DNA of 64,000 nucleotides from Longicatena caecimuris (GTDB taxonomy: Bacteria; Bacillota_I; Bacilli_A; Erysipelotrichales; Erysipelotrichaceae): positions 81,753 to 145,752 of the forward strand of contig NZ_SMBP01000006.1 of the NCBI RefSeq assembly GCF_004341945.1, written 5' to 3'. Made by a program: the position numbers and the translations under genes. Each line of letters opens with the position of its first letter. Within the stretch, counting starts at the first letter, position 1. The notes under the pieces were generated by a model. The model was not told where the DNA came from, made no database searches, and was given only the letters and a program-made list of their open reading frames with translations. Below are positions 1 through 8,585 of the stretch, in pieces.

Positions 1-300
1 ACGCATCTTAGCGCCATAATTTTGTTCAATACCGCTGATTGGTGCTGCATACACCGGTAAAGCTACCGGATGTCCGAAAAAATCGGAAGCTGTATCAATT
101 TCTTCATTGGAAGTAATTGTATCCATCTGAATCAAAATCTTTTTCAGCATTTCACTATTTCGCACAAAGGCGCTGCCACTGCCCTTTCCGCCGGGACCCG
201 GAGTTTCACCGCGACAGGCTCTGCCATCACAAACAGGACAGCATCGACATTTGGCACACTGTGATTTTGCGTTTGCATAAACCTCATTCCATGTCTTCAT
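1..300 (-). CDS. FMN-dependent alpha-hydroxy-acid oxidizing protein, 5' part
   Basis: This is the first 100 codons of a gene that runs off the left edge. The N-terminus has a Cys cluster (CAKCRCCPVC at residues 15-24) followed by a GETPGPGGKGSG stretch and then PVYAAPISGIEQNYGAKMR. I recognise this layout from the clostridial branch of the lactate-oxidase/isopentenyl-isomerase-like TIM-barrel flavoproteins, which oxidise 2-hydroxy acids using FMN. The FMN-binding and catalytic His/Arg region lies outside the window, so the substrate cannot be judged. The start is the ATG at 300. Its ribosome site (GAAAGTG) is weak, and an in-frame GTG two codons upstream is possible. A good promoter sits at 354-382. 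Confidence 0.75.
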   Translation of the reverse strand, partial: MKTWNEVYANAKSQCAKCRCCPVCDGRACRGETPGPGGKGSGSAFVRNSEMLKKILIQMDTITSNEEIDTASDFFGHPVALPVYAAPISGIEQNYGAKMR

Positions 301-353
301 CTTCACACATCACTTTCTAAAATCAAAAAGGATCTCATTACGTATTCTTATAT

Positions 354-382
354 ATTATACTGGTGATGAAAGAAATTATCAA
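354..382 (-). promoter_or_regulatory. sigma-A type promoter of the hydroxyacid oxidase gene
   Basis: On the minus strand a -35 box TTGATA (377-382) and a -10 box TATAAT (354-359) are separated by 17 bases. They lie about 55 bases upstream of the ATG at 300. Confidence 0.6.
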
Positions 383-426
383 TAGTTTTAGAAAATTTTC
401 ACAGTTTCTTTCATTTCATATCATCT

Positions 427-452
427 AAAATGTGCATCTTTCTTATTGCACA
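427..452 (-). terminator. weak terminator after the thioredoxin-like lipoprotein gene
   Basis: TGTGCA (431-436) pairs with TGCACA (447-452), followed on the minus strand by four Ts. It directly abuts the stop codon at 453. The short stem and U-run make this a weak candidate. Confidence 0.4.
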
Positions 453-902
453 CTATTTCATACCCTCTAAATCGTTCTTAGCGACCCACTCCCAAAATCG
501 ATCCGGTTGAAATTGGGTGTAGCCTTTTTGCGCATCCGCAACTTCGCCATTCTTGATGTAATAATAATGCGGTGTCTGATCCGGACGATCCAGATATGCC
601 TTTAACTTATCCACATCCTCATTTAGATGCTCCACTGTATCATCTCGCATGATCGTATCATAAATGACCAAGTTATGATCGTTTATGGTATCCTTAAGCA
701 TTTCTAGCATAGCTTCACAATATTCACATTGCTTACGGGTTACCAACAAGACAAAGCTTTGCTTTTTCTGTATTTTTACGATGGCATCATCCACACCAAT
801 TTCTATAACCTTGCTTTCAGAATTGGTTTTTTTCGATGTTGTGCTGACACATCCTGTCATCACCAAGGCGAAGGTAAACAAACATATGATAACTTTTTTC
901 AT
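453..902 (-). CDS. thioredoxin-fold lipoprotein
   Basis: This 149-residue protein has a lipoprotein signal: charged start, hydrophobic core, lipobox VMTGC with the lipidated Cys at about residue 18. It is therefore expected to be anchored outside the membrane. The mature part has a thioredoxin-like CEYC motif (about residues 59-62) preceded by FVLLVTR and ends in a QPDRFWEWV segment. Such extracytoplasmic thioredoxin-like lipoproteins usually act in thiol-disulphide exchange. The actual partner is unknown, and no ccdA- or dsbD-like gene is adjacent. The ribosome site AGGTGATGAT precedes the ATG. It is transcribed alone, with a terminator for the next operon upstream and a small hairpin downstream. 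Confidence 0.65.
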   Translation of the reverse strand: MKKVIICLFTFALVMTGCVSTTSKKTNSESKVIEIGVDDAIVKIQKKQSFVLLVTRKQCEYCEAMLEMLKDTINDHNLVIYDTIMRDDTVEHLNEDVDKLKAYLDRPDQTPHYYYIKNGEVADAQKGYTQFQPDRFWEWVAKNDLEGMK

Positions 903-1070
903 ATCATCACCTCAATTACATATAAATGGAAACCCCATTATAACAAAAATCAATTCCCTCTTGCAATCTTTTCCATAATTTCACATAGAATATTACAAAT
1001 AGTTACATCATCTTCCAAGGAATAACATTTTTTCTTTAATCTTTTGCATTCTGCTGTTTGGATAAAGGAA

Positions 1071-1103
1071 AAAGATGCAATCTGTTTTTTTGATTACATC
1101 TTT
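1071..1103 (-). terminator. terminator of the Cd/Zn efflux operon
   Basis: A 12-bp stem (AAAGATGTAATC with GATTGCATCTTT on the minus strand, one mismatch) with an A-rich loop is followed by TTCCTTT. It lies 12 bases past the stop of the ATPase gene. Confidence 0.6.
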
Positions 1104-1115
1104 CATATTGCTTTC

Positions 1116-3590
1116 TTATTTCTTTTTCATACGTAATATCCGCATCGAATTTAAGACAGCAAGCAAGGTGACACCAACATCCGCAAAAACGCCCATCCAC
1201 ATATTGGCAATACCAAGAGCTGCCAGTACTAATACAATTCCTTTAACACCCAAAGAGAAAACGATATTTTGCCATAGTACATACATCGTTTTACGGGCAA
1301 TCCGAATTGCTTCATTTAAAGCAAGTGGATCATCTTTCATTAACACGATATCCGCTGCTTCTATGGCTGCATCACTTCCGATACCACCCATAGCTACACC
1401 GACATCCGCACGGGCCAACACAGGTGCATCATTCATACCATCACCGACAAATGCCAGTTTATGTTTGGCATCCTCTTGTTGCAGCAATTCCTCAACTCGT
1501 GCTACTTTATCCGCTGGCAACAATTGCATATGCACTTCATCCAATGCTAATTCTTTTGCCACATGTTCGCCAACTTCTTTGCGATCTCCACTTAACATGA
1601 TACAGCGTTTGACCCCATTTCGTTTTAGTTCCTGAATTGCTTGTTTACTTGTTTCTTTCATTTCATCATTGATCAGCACATAGCCAAGATACACATTTTC
1701 TTTCGCTATGTGAATGATGGTGCCCGGTGTCGGACATGGAACGGTCGATATGCCATGTGTCCGCATCAGTTTCTCATTACCTAACAATACCTTCTCTCCA
1801 TGAATGGTAACCTGTATGCCGTTACCGGCAACTTCTTCATAATGTTCTAGACAAGATGCATCTATCGTTTTTCCATAAGCTTCTTTGATAGACAGGGCAA
1901 TAGGATGAGAAGAATGATATTCACCATATGCCGCCAGTTGCAGCAATGCTTCTTTACTGCCTTGCTGTGCATCGACCTTTACAACGCGAAAGACACCTTT
2001 GGTCAGCGTTCCCGTCTTATCAAATACCACAGTATCAATATTCTGCAATGCTTCTAAATAATTACCACCTTTTATCAAGATTCCCTGTTTACTGGCAGCA
2101 CCGATTCCGGCAAATAAGCCTAATGGAATGGATACTACTAATGCGCAAGGACAAGAGACAACCAGAAATGTCAAAGCACTTTCCAGCATATCCATAACAT
2201 GAATTTGATTGCTAAACAAAGGAGGCAATATCGCCAAAGCAACTGCTAAAGCAACAACACTTGGTGTATAGACTCTGGCAAATTTGGTGATGAATTTCTC
2301 CATTGGTGCTTTTTTACTGCTGGCATTTTCCACTAGCTCTAAAATACGAGATACCGTTGATTCCCCATATGGTTTGGTAACCTTCATGGTCAATACACCA
2401 CTTAAATTGACAACCCCAGCCAACACTTCATCATCTATATGGACATCGCGAGGCATACTTTCTCCGGTTAATGCTGACGTGTCCAACGCACTGCTTCCTT
2501 TTATAATTATCCCATCCAATGGTACGCGTTCTCCCGGTTTCACAAGGATGAGCTCACCGATTTTGACATCTTCCGGTGTTTTTTTGATTTCCTGCTCTCC
2601 ATCAAGCACATTTGCATAATCGGCGCGAATATTCATTAAGGAAGATATGGATTTTCGAGAACGATTCACGGCATAGGATTGAAACATCTCACCGATTTCA
2701 TAAAAAATCATAACCGCAACAGCTTCTTCATAATCCTGTATCGCAAAGGCGCCAATGGTTGCTATACTCATCAAGAAATTTTCATCAAACACTTCACCTT
2801 TTAACACATTACGCATAGCTGTGATAACAACTTTACCACCGGCAAACACAAAGGCTGCCAGAAAAATCCATACGCTATAAGCTGTTTCATGAAAGAAAAG
2901 TCCTACAAGAAAAAGGAAAATTCCACTATACAGTTGAGCATTGTTGCGAAAAGAAAACATGCTATATTGGGGTTCCATTTCTTGCACCTTTTTTTCTTTT
3001 TCCACAAGAACGCCATCTTCTAAGGTTGGTATTACCTCCATGATTTTCATCAGCGTTTCTTCTTTTTTCATCTTATCTTTCATCTGAACAAATAAGATCC
3101 CATTTGAAAAGTTCAAGCTGGCATCAGCTACATTTTCCATGCCCGCTACATGGCGTTCTATTTTGGCCGCACAGTTTGCACAATCTAACCCTGTAAGATA
3201 CAACTTGTCTGCCCCTTGCAGTTCCCGTACTTCTTCTACATGTGCATGTGTACAAGAACAACCATCATGATCATGATGATGTTCATGTTCCTCGTCATGA
3301 GAATGTGCATGTTCGCAACAGCTGTCTTCCTGTGCATGTACATGTTTCTGCGATTTATTTTCCATCGGTTTCTTTTGCTTAACTTCACGTGGTACAACCT
3401 CAGGTTCAATGCTTGTCACTGTAGAAAGGATTGCTTCCTCTATTGTCGCATCTTCATACTCTACATATAACTTCTTTGTGACAAAATCCACATTGGCCTC
3501 TTGTACCCCCTTAACTTTTGCTACTTGTCGCTCTATTTTCATTGCGCAATTCGCACAATCCAAGCCTTCTAAGACATAAATCTTCTGCAT
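1116..3590 (-). CDS. cadA: heavy-metal P1B-type ATPase (Cd/Zn/Pb exporter)
   Basis: This 824-residue pump exports soft divalent metals across the cytoplasmic membrane using ATP. Two N-terminal HMA domains each carry GLDCANC (first Cys pair at residues 12 and 15, second copy near 135). They are separated by a His/Cys-rich metal-binding linker (about residues 80-120). The transmembrane metal site is C480-P481-C482, the phosphorylated Asp is D524 in DKTGTLT, an SSHPIA histidine-proline motif follows, and the hinge is GDGMNDAP near the C-terminus. CPC together with the paired HMA domains fits Zn/Cd/Pb pumps (CadA/ZntA); copper pumps can share CPC. The ArsR repressor two genes upstream has CadC-type Cys residues, which supports Cd/Zn. 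It is the last gene of a three-gene operon. Confidence 0.92.
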   Translation of the reverse strand: MQKIYVLEGLDCANCAMKIERQVAKVKGVQEANVDFVTKKLYVEYEDATIEEAILSTVTSIEPEVVPREVKQKKPMENKSQKHVHAQEDSCCEHAHSHDEEHEHHHDHDGCSCTHAHVEEVRELQGADKLYLTGLDCANCAAKIERHVAGMENVADASLNFSNGILFVQMKDKMKKEETLMKIMEVIPTLEDGVLVEKEKKVQEMEPQYSMFSFRNNAQLYSGIFLFLVGLFFHETAYSVWIFLAAFVFAGGKVVITAMRNVLKGEVFDENFLMSIATIGAFAIQDYEEAVAVMIFYEIGEMFQSYAVNRSRKSISSLMNIRADYANVLDGEQEIKKTPEDVKIGELILVKPGERVPLDGIIIKGSSALDTSALTGESMPRDVHIDDEVLAGVVNLSGVLTMKVTKPYGESTVSRILELVENASSKKAPMEKFITKFARVYTPSVVALAVALAILPPLFSNQIHVMDMLESALTFLVVSCPCALVVSIPLGLFAGIGAASKQGILIKGGNYLEALQNIDTVVFDKTGTLTKGVFRVVKVDAQQGSKEALLQLAAYGEYHSSHPIALSIKEAYGKTIDASCLEHYEEVAGNGIQVTIHGEKVLLGNEKLMRTHGISTVPCPTPGTIIHIAKENVYLGYVLINDEMKETSKQAIQELKRNGVKRCIMLSGDRKEVGEHVAKELALDEVHMQLLPADKVARVEELLQQEDAKHKLAFVGDGMNDAPVLARADVGVAMGGIGSDAAIEAADIVLMKDDPLALNEAIRIARKTMYVLWQNIVFSLGVKGIVLVLAALGIANMWMGVFADVGVTLLAVLNSMRILRMKKK

Positions 3591-3604
3591 TCTCTCTACC
3601 TCCT

Positions 3605-4201
3605 TTATTTACGACGCGCGATTAGACAATACCCCTTGTCTTTCCCCATTGTTAATAGGGATTCCTTTGTAAAACCATTACTTTCCATGCTCTGTAGGAT
3701 CGTTTCTTTTTCATAACAATGAAACATGGGAAACAGCCTTCGTTTGCGTTTCAGCCAGGATGCTGAATAAAAAGCAATCACACAAATGCTGTCAGGTTTT
3801 CCACAGCGATATAGTTCCTGAAACCCTTGATCCAGACTTTCCCAGAAATATATCGTATTGATACTATATTGATACGCAAACATTTCATCTTGAAACGGCA
3901 GTTCTTCGACCTTTCCATATACTAGTTCCATGCCTTGCAAAGCTTTATCCTGCCGGGCTTTTTTAATCATTGTTTCACTGATCTCTACTCCATAGTATGT
4001 GCCAGAATGAAGACGCAATGCTTTTTTAAGTACTTGCGCATTGCCAAAGCCAACATCTAAAATCGTTCTTGCTTCTGTAGTTTGCAGATGCATGAGTACC
4101 ATATCATACATCTTATGATTCATAAGATTCATTACTTTAGTTGCTAACCTGCCACATATGCCATTGGGATGGGCGAATTGTTTTCCAATTGTATTTAGCA
4201 T
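3605..4201 (-). CDS. class I SAM-dependent methyltransferase in the metal-efflux operon
   Basis: This is a 198-residue methyltransferase with a Rossmann glycine motif (ILDVGFGNAQVL, about residues 47-58), an acidic VEISETMI at the end of strand 2, and ELPFQDEMF typical of UbiE-like enzymes. The substrate is unknown. Its start overlaps the stop of the repressor gene by one base (TAATG), and the cadA start follows 14 bases after its stop, so all three genes are translated from one message. A methyltransferase between an ArsR repressor and a CadA pump suggests metal or metalloid detoxification. Arsenite methyltransferases carry conserved Cys pairs that I do not see here, so I do not call it ArsM. 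Confidence 0.75.
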   Translation of the reverse strand: MLNTIGKQFAHPNGICGRLATKVMNLMNHKMYDMVLMHLQTTEARTILDVGFGNAQVLKKALRLHSGTYYGVEISETMIKKARQDKALQGMELVYGKVEELPFQDEMFAYQYSINTIYFWESLDQGFQELYRCGKPDSICVIAFYSASWLKRKRRLFPMFHCYEKETILQSMESNGFTKESLLTMGKDKGYCLIARRK

Positions 4202-4560
4202 TAATGTTCTAAGATATGCGCTAAGCCTGCATCATAGATTTGTTGGATATGTGCATCATCTAAAGAATAGAAAACATTTTTCCCGCTTCTGCGATATTTA
4301 ATTAAACGATTCTGCCGTAAGACCGATAGCTGATGTGATACTGCGGAATGTGTCATATCTAAAAGAAAAGCAATATCACAAACACAAAGCTCTTCTTTAA
4401 ATAACATACCTAATATCTTTAATCTGGTGGGATCCGCAAACATTTTAAACAAGGCAGATAATTCATTCCCCGTTTCCACACTCAGCATGTCCGCTTTGAT
4501 TCTGGCAATGACATCTTCATGGATTTGCCGTTCTTCACATTCTAGTTTTTCTTTTGCCAT
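4201..4560 (-). CDS. ArsR/SmtB-family metal-responsive repressor, CadC-like
   Basis: This winged-helix repressor contains the ELCVCDI motif at the start of the DNA-binding region, matching the Cys pair of CadC that binds Cd/Pb. The recognition helix region is THSAVSHQLSVLRQ. The C-terminal helix has DAH and AHILEH, which match the second (alpha-5) zinc site. An N-terminal Cys (KLECEE) may complete the Cd site. The open frame extends to 4629, but that would place the 26-bp operator inside the gene. I choose the ATG at 4560 because GAGG lies nine bases upstream and the resulting 119 residues match CadC length. It should repress its own operon and release on Cd, Zn or Pb. Confidence 0.88.
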   Translation of the reverse strand: MAKEKLECEERQIHEDVIARIKADMLSVETGNELSALFKMFADPTRLKILGMLFKEELCVCDIAFLLDMTHSAVSHQLSVLRQNRLIKYRRSGKNVFYSLDDAHIQQIYDAGLAHILEH

Positions 4561-4581
4561 CACATGCATCCTCAACTTTCT

Positions 4582-4607
4582 AACATATGAACAATTGTTC
4601 ATATGTT
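4582..4607 (-). promoter_or_regulatory. metal-repressor operator, perfect 26-bp palindrome
   Basis: The arms AACATATGAACAA and TTGTTCATATGTT are perfectly complementary. The site covers roughly +4 to +29 of the predicted transcript, directly after the -10 box, as expected for an ArsR/CadC operator. The ATATGAACAA half-site resembles known SmtB/CadC 12-2-12 operators. Confidence 0.85.
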
Positions 4608-4617
4608 TTGCAAACCT

Positions 4618-4646
4618 ATTATATGTCATTTTTCTATGCTTGTAAA
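4618..4646 (-). promoter_or_regulatory. promoter of the metal-efflux operon
   Basis: On the minus strand, -35 TTTACA (4641-4646) and -10 TATAAT (4618-4623) are separated by 17 bases. The predicted start near 4611 puts the operator at the beginning of the transcript. Confidence 0.8.
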
Positions 4647-4687
4647 CACTTTTTATGAAAATTGAAGGAGTTCGATGAATCGAAAAG

Positions 4688-4735
4688 ACTTCTTTCTCAT
4701 CCTTCCATTGCTTCGTGATGGATAAAAAAAGAAGT
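4688..4735 (-). terminator. imperfect hairpin, possible terminator after the 4824-5831 gene
   Basis: ACTTCTTT...ATCC pairs imperfectly with GGAT...AAAGAAGT around a 17-base loop, followed by CTTTTC on the minus strand. The loop is long and the stem interrupted. Confidence 0.35.
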
Positions 4736-4823
4736 AGAACATCACAAGCAGAGCGTGAATGATTATCCTACTTCCTGTTTTTTACCATAATATTATACAA
4801 CGTTTTTTCTGCATTCAACCAGT

Positions 4824-5831
4824 TTACTTTAAGGTTGCCAGTTCGTTCGCATACGCTTTGGCTTTCTTTTGATCGTTTAATCTTTCATACACCTGCTGTT
4901 TCAGTTCTAATAGAAAACATAATGTATTTTCATTCGTCGATTGTTCTGTATATGCTTGGCGTATGATAGGCTCCATCGAGTCTAATTTCTGCAAGATCCA
5001 ACGCTTGGTTTGGGTACTGTTAATATCATCATAATACTTTACGCTATTTGCGTATTGTTCATCCGTGATCAAAACCAACTGCAAGAGGCGCAAACAATCT
5101 TCTTCGCGCTCTTTTTGATAGCGGGGAAAGATCACATCCAATTCTTTTTGATAGGTTGGAAATGATGAATAAAACAATCCTATCAAATACTTATACATAT
5201 CTGTATATTCATTATCCCAAACAGTATCGCCTTTTAATAATTTCTCTTTGTTTTGAAAATAGCTGTTTTGCAATGGTTGTCCGTTTTCTATCTTTCGCTT
5301 TACAAGCTGCTTTATTGCTATGTGTGGTGCTTCCAGCATAAATTGTTCTTTACCATCACGATATGCAATTACTACCTTGATACGATTACTCATGTGTCGA
5401 TTTGCGACATCAAACAGGCTTCTGCCCTTCATCTTCCAGACATGTGGTGTTTGCATAATATCCTGCATGAGATCATCTTGAAATACTTGATTTAAAGGAT
5501 AACGAGCCATCACTTTGATAGTTTCTTTGTCTTGCTGATAAGCAAAGACAGAAATTGTCAGATCATGGATAGTTCCATCCACTTTTTTCAACAATGTTAT
5601 TTGATAATCATCATATGTATAAAAATAATCGTATGCAATATCAAACAATTCCCCTTTGACGACATGATCATTCGCATAAAAAGTCTTAAGCAATCGCTGC
5701 TCCTTTTTACTTAGATCTGTTATCTCATAGGAAGATAGATGATCATGAAAGAAGTATTGTACTCCCCATATAAGAAGCAATAGACTACATAGTAAGCCGC
5801 CAATGACCATTAGCCATTTCCGTATTTTCAT
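4824..5831 (-). CDS. membrane-anchored protein of unknown function
   Basis: This 335-residue protein is not recognised. Residues 5-28 form one strong hydrophobic helix (WLMVIGGLLCSLLLLIWGVQ), predicted to anchor the protein with the rest outside the cell. There is no lipobox. The remainder is soluble, rich in Tyr, Lys and Asp, with no obvious enzymatic motif. The C-terminal part (DSMEPIIRQAYTEQSTNENTL and on) is helical and could contain TPR-like repeats. The ribosome site AAAGGA precedes the ATG by six bases. The gap to the next gene upstream is 36 bases, so it may be the last gene of the symporter/glycerate-kinase operon. Confidence 0.5.
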   Translation of the reverse strand: MKIRKWLMVIGGLLCSLLLLIWGVQYFFHDHLSSYEITDLSKKEQRLLKTFYANDHVVKGELFDIAYDYFYTYDDYQITLLKKVDGTIHDLTISVFAYQQDKETIKVMARYPLNQVFQDDLMQDIMQTPHVWKMKGRSLFDVANRHMSNRIKVVIAYRDGKEQFMLEAPHIAIKQLVKRKIENGQPLQNSYFQNKEKLLKGDTVWDNEYTDMYKYLIGLFYSSFPTYQKELDVIFPRYQKEREEDCLRLLQLVLITDEQYANSVKYYDDINSTQTKRWILQKLDSMEPIIRQAYTEQSTNENTLCFLLELKQQVYERLNDQKKAKAYANELATLK

Positions 5832-5867
5832 AAGAGTCCTTTCATTATTTGCTTATACCTTCTCTAT

Positions 5868-7007
5868 TCAAGAATGATTTTTAAAATACCAAATTGTCCG
5901 CATAATGCCATATGCAGCTAATTCTAATTTTTCGGGTGCATTTTCTAAAGCTTGTTGGAACGTCATGGCACGATCGGCAATGCTATAAATACCAACAAAG
6001 CCTAACTCATATAGATCCATATAACCAATGCCTAAGGCTCCACTGATACAAATAATTGGCTTATCATGTTTTTTGGCCACTTTCAAAATACCAGCCGGCA
6101 CTTTGCCATACATCGTCTGACGATCACTTTGTCCTTCTCCGGTGATGACCAGATCACAATCTTGTATCTGATCTTCAATGTCACTATAACTCATTAACAA
6201 CTCAATGCCCGGCATCATCTTCGCCTGCAAAATGCCTATCAATACAGCACCAATTCCTCCGGCAGCTCCACCGCCTTCAAAAGTATCAATATCCACATGG
6301 GTATAACGATAAAGCTGATCGCGATAATTCTGCATCGCCATATCCACCTTTTTGATCTGATTAGGAAAGAAGCCCTTTTGTTTCCCAAAAACATAAGTTG
6401 CCCCATTTTCCCCCAACAAATGATTTTTCACATCACAAGCCGCAATCAATTCAATACCTTCTAATTTATTTAAACGATTCAAATCAATATAACGAATCTT
6501 TTCCAGATTCATCGCTTGCGGAGATAAATATTTATGATTCATATCATAGAAACGCGCGCCTAAGCTTTGTAACAGCCCCATACCGCCATCATTGGTAGCA
6601 CTGCCTCCCAAGCCAATGATGATTTTTTTACAGCCTTTTGCTACAGCATCCAAAATAACCGTGCCGACACCGAAACTACTGCCAAAAAATGGTGCTCTGC
6701 GCTCTCTTTCATGCATATTCAAGCCGATAATATTCGCCACTTCAATCACCGCACAACGGCCATCTTCAATGATGGTATACTCGCTCATGATTTTTTTACC
6801 ATACGCATCACTGGTCTGTACCGGCTGTTTTATGCCATGACAGGTTTCATGAAAAGCCGCAACCGTGCCTTCTCCCCCATCACCAATCACGTAGGATACC
6901 GTTTCAATAGAGGTATCCAGACGGTGGATACCTTTTTCAATTTGTGTGGCTACCTGTCGTGAAGTCATACATCCTTTGTAGGAATCACAGGCAATTACTA
7001 TCTTCAT
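5868..7007 (-). CDS. glycerate kinase (GarK/GlxK family)
   Basis: The 379-residue length fits this family, which phosphorylates D-glycerate with ATP to give phosphoglycerate (2-phosphoglycerate in characterised GarK/GlxK). Typical features are the N-terminal MKIVIACDSYKGCMTS, the GDGGEGT motif, a GLGGSATNDGG nucleotide/substrate loop (about residues 132-142) and VITGEGQSDRQT near residue 283. The ATG follows the stop of the symporter gene with no gap, and its AGGAGTG ribosome site lies within the last codons of that gene, so the two are coupled. The pairing may mean glycerate or serine use, but the symporter substrate is unknown. Confidence 0.88.
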   Translation of the reverse strand: MKIVIACDSYKGCMTSRQVATQIEKGIHRLDTSIETVSYVIGDGGEGTVAAFHETCHGIKQPVQTSDAYGKKIMSEYTIIEDGRCAVIEVANIIGLNMHERERRAPFFGSSFGVGTVILDAVAKGCKKIIIGLGGSATNDGGMGLLQSLGARFYDMNHKYLSPQAMNLEKIRYIDLNRLNKLEGIELIAACDVKNHLLGENGATYVFGKQKGFFPNQIKKVDMAMQNYRDQLYRYTHVDIDTFEGGGAAGGIGAVLIGILQAKMMPGIELLMSYSDIEDQIQDCDLVITGEGQSDRQTMYGKVPAGILKVAKKHDKPIICISGALGIGYMDLYELGFVGIYSIADRAMTFQQALENAPEKLELAAYGIMRTIWYFKNHS

Positions 7008-8354
7008 CTAATCACTCCTATGAACGCGCAAGTATTCTTTCGTTAATTTTACCACAGTTTTATATAAAAGCACTAGTGAAATCAGATTTGGTATGGCCAT
7101 AAGACCATTTAAGGTATCTGCGACTTCCCAAACAAAGCCCAGTTCCATACCACAGCCATATATTAACAAAACAAGAAAGAGCAGTGAATAGCAAACAATC
7201 ATGATACGTGTTTTGAATAAATAATGAAGACAGGTGATTGCATAATAGTACCATCCTAAGATTGAAGGTAAAGCAAAGGATATGATGGCAATGGCAAACA
7301 GCATACCACCAAAAGAACCAAACCCTTCTTCAAAGCAAGCTACGGTCAAGGCAACACCTTCCAGACTTTGGCCCCATGCATCACTGGATAAAACGACAAG
7401 ACCTGTCAATGTACAGACGATAATCGTATCAAAAAATACTTCAAATATGCCCCAAAAGCCCTGTTCTACTGCATTCACATTTACAACAGCGGCATGTGAT
7501 AAGGGAGAGCTTCCCATACCGGCCTCATTAGAAAATACGCCGCGCGATATGCCATAATGCATTGCCCGGGAAATGGCAAAGCCACTGATACCTCCGGCCG
7601 CGCTCATGAAATCAAAGGCATCATCAAAGATGAGCGTGAAGACATGTGGCAATTCATCCATATGCAGAAGCAGTAAATAAATACAAGCCAGCACATAGCC
7701 AATCGAAATGATGGGAATGATTATTTCATTAAAACGCATAATTCCTTTCGCCTTGCCTAGCATGATGATACCGATGATCAATGCCAATACAATACCGATA
7801 AACATAGGGGAAAGTGGCAGATACGTTTGCAAGGTGTGGGCAATCGTATTAGCCGGTGTCAGATTACCTATCCCAAAAGAGGCAAACACACAAAATACAG
7901 CAAATAAAACACCAAAAAATCGCAGATGCAAGCCATGTTCCAGCGTCGTCATCGGACCTCCGATATAACTGCCGTCTTCACTTCTTTCACGATAGTGAAT
8001 TGCCAAGACAATCTCTGCATACTTGCTCATCATACCGGGGATGGCACTGATGAGCATCCAAAATAAGGCACCTGGTCCTCCCATGGTCAAAGCAGTGGTA
8101 ACCCCTACGACACTGCCAACACCCAATGTACCGGCTAAAGCTGTCGATACTGCTTGAAAAGGTGTAATTCCTTCTTGGGCATTGGTTTTCTTTAAAGCCC
8201 CAAGGGTCTTATGAAATATCAGTTTGATCTTACGAAAAGGTAAAAAATTTGTCACGATCATCAGCCATATACCTGTAAACAATAAAAAGAAAATCATATA
8301 TTTTCCCCAGACAAAGCCATTCAGCACTTGATTGATGTACATAAGCTTGTTCAT
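7008..8354 (-). CDS. sodium:alanine (amino acid) symporter, AGCS family
   Basis: A membrane carrier of about 448 residues with about ten hydrophobic helices. Family marks include AVSTALAGTLGVGSVVGVTTA near residue 70, FWMLISAIPGMMSKYAEI (the cytoplasmic AGCS signature) and SNEAGMGSSPLSHAA around residue 275. These proteins co-transport alanine, glycine or glutamine with Na+. I place the start at the ATG at 8354, two codons inside the GTG that opens the frame, because GAGG lies seven bases upstream of it. It is coupled to the glycerate kinase gene. Confidence 0.88.
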   Translation of the reverse strand: MNKLMYINQVLNGFVWGKYMIFFLLFTGIWLMIVTNFLPFRKIKLIFHKTLGALKKTNAQEGITPFQAVSTALAGTLGVGSVVGVTTALTMGGPGALFWMLISAIPGMMSKYAEIVLAIHYRERSEDGSYIGGPMTTLEHGLHLRFFGVLFAVFCVFASFGIGNLTPANTIAHTLQTYLPLSPMFIGIVLALIIGIIMLGKAKGIMRFNEIIIPIISIGYVLACIYLLLLHMDELPHVFTLIFDDAFDFMSAAGGISGFAISRAMHYGISRGVFSNEAGMGSSPLSHAAVVNVNAVEQGFWGIFEVFFDTIIVCTLTGLVVLSSDAWGQSLEGVALTVACFEEGFGSFGGMLFAIAIISFALPSILGWYYYAITCLHYLFKTRIMIVCYSLLFLVLLIYGCGMELGFVWEVADTLNGLMAIPNLISLVLLYKTVVKLTKEYLRVHRSD

Positions 8355-8585
8355 AGCCACACCTCACCTATGCTATAGTGTATTCCTTTGTGAAACGAAA
8401 AATGATGACGTGATGGCAGCTTACGACCTTTTTATGCTATGCATATCCCTGTTTCTTTCTTGAAAATAATTTGCTTATCCTGCATCAGATAGATAGTACT
8501 CTGTGCTTCTTTGATAAAAGATGCATTTACTGCCCACTTGATGAAAAATAGGCGTATAATGATGTTGAAAAAAGGAGGCATTTTT
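8355..8585. promoter_or_regulatory. divergent intergenic region of symporter and DJ-1 genes
   Basis: The region serves two divergent genes. On the plus strand a TATAAT (8555-8560) lies 11 bases before AAAGGAGG (8571-8578), the ribosome site of the DJ-1 gene. No good -35 box is seen. I see no clear promoter on the minus side and no gene. Confidence 0.4.

Noticed and set aside
3216..3470. Met/Cys-rich plus-strand frame
   Set aside because: Antisense shadow of the His-rich linker of the metal ATPase.
4561..4629. N-terminal extension of the ArsR repressor
   Set aside because: It would translate through the operator and there is no ribosome site before 4629.
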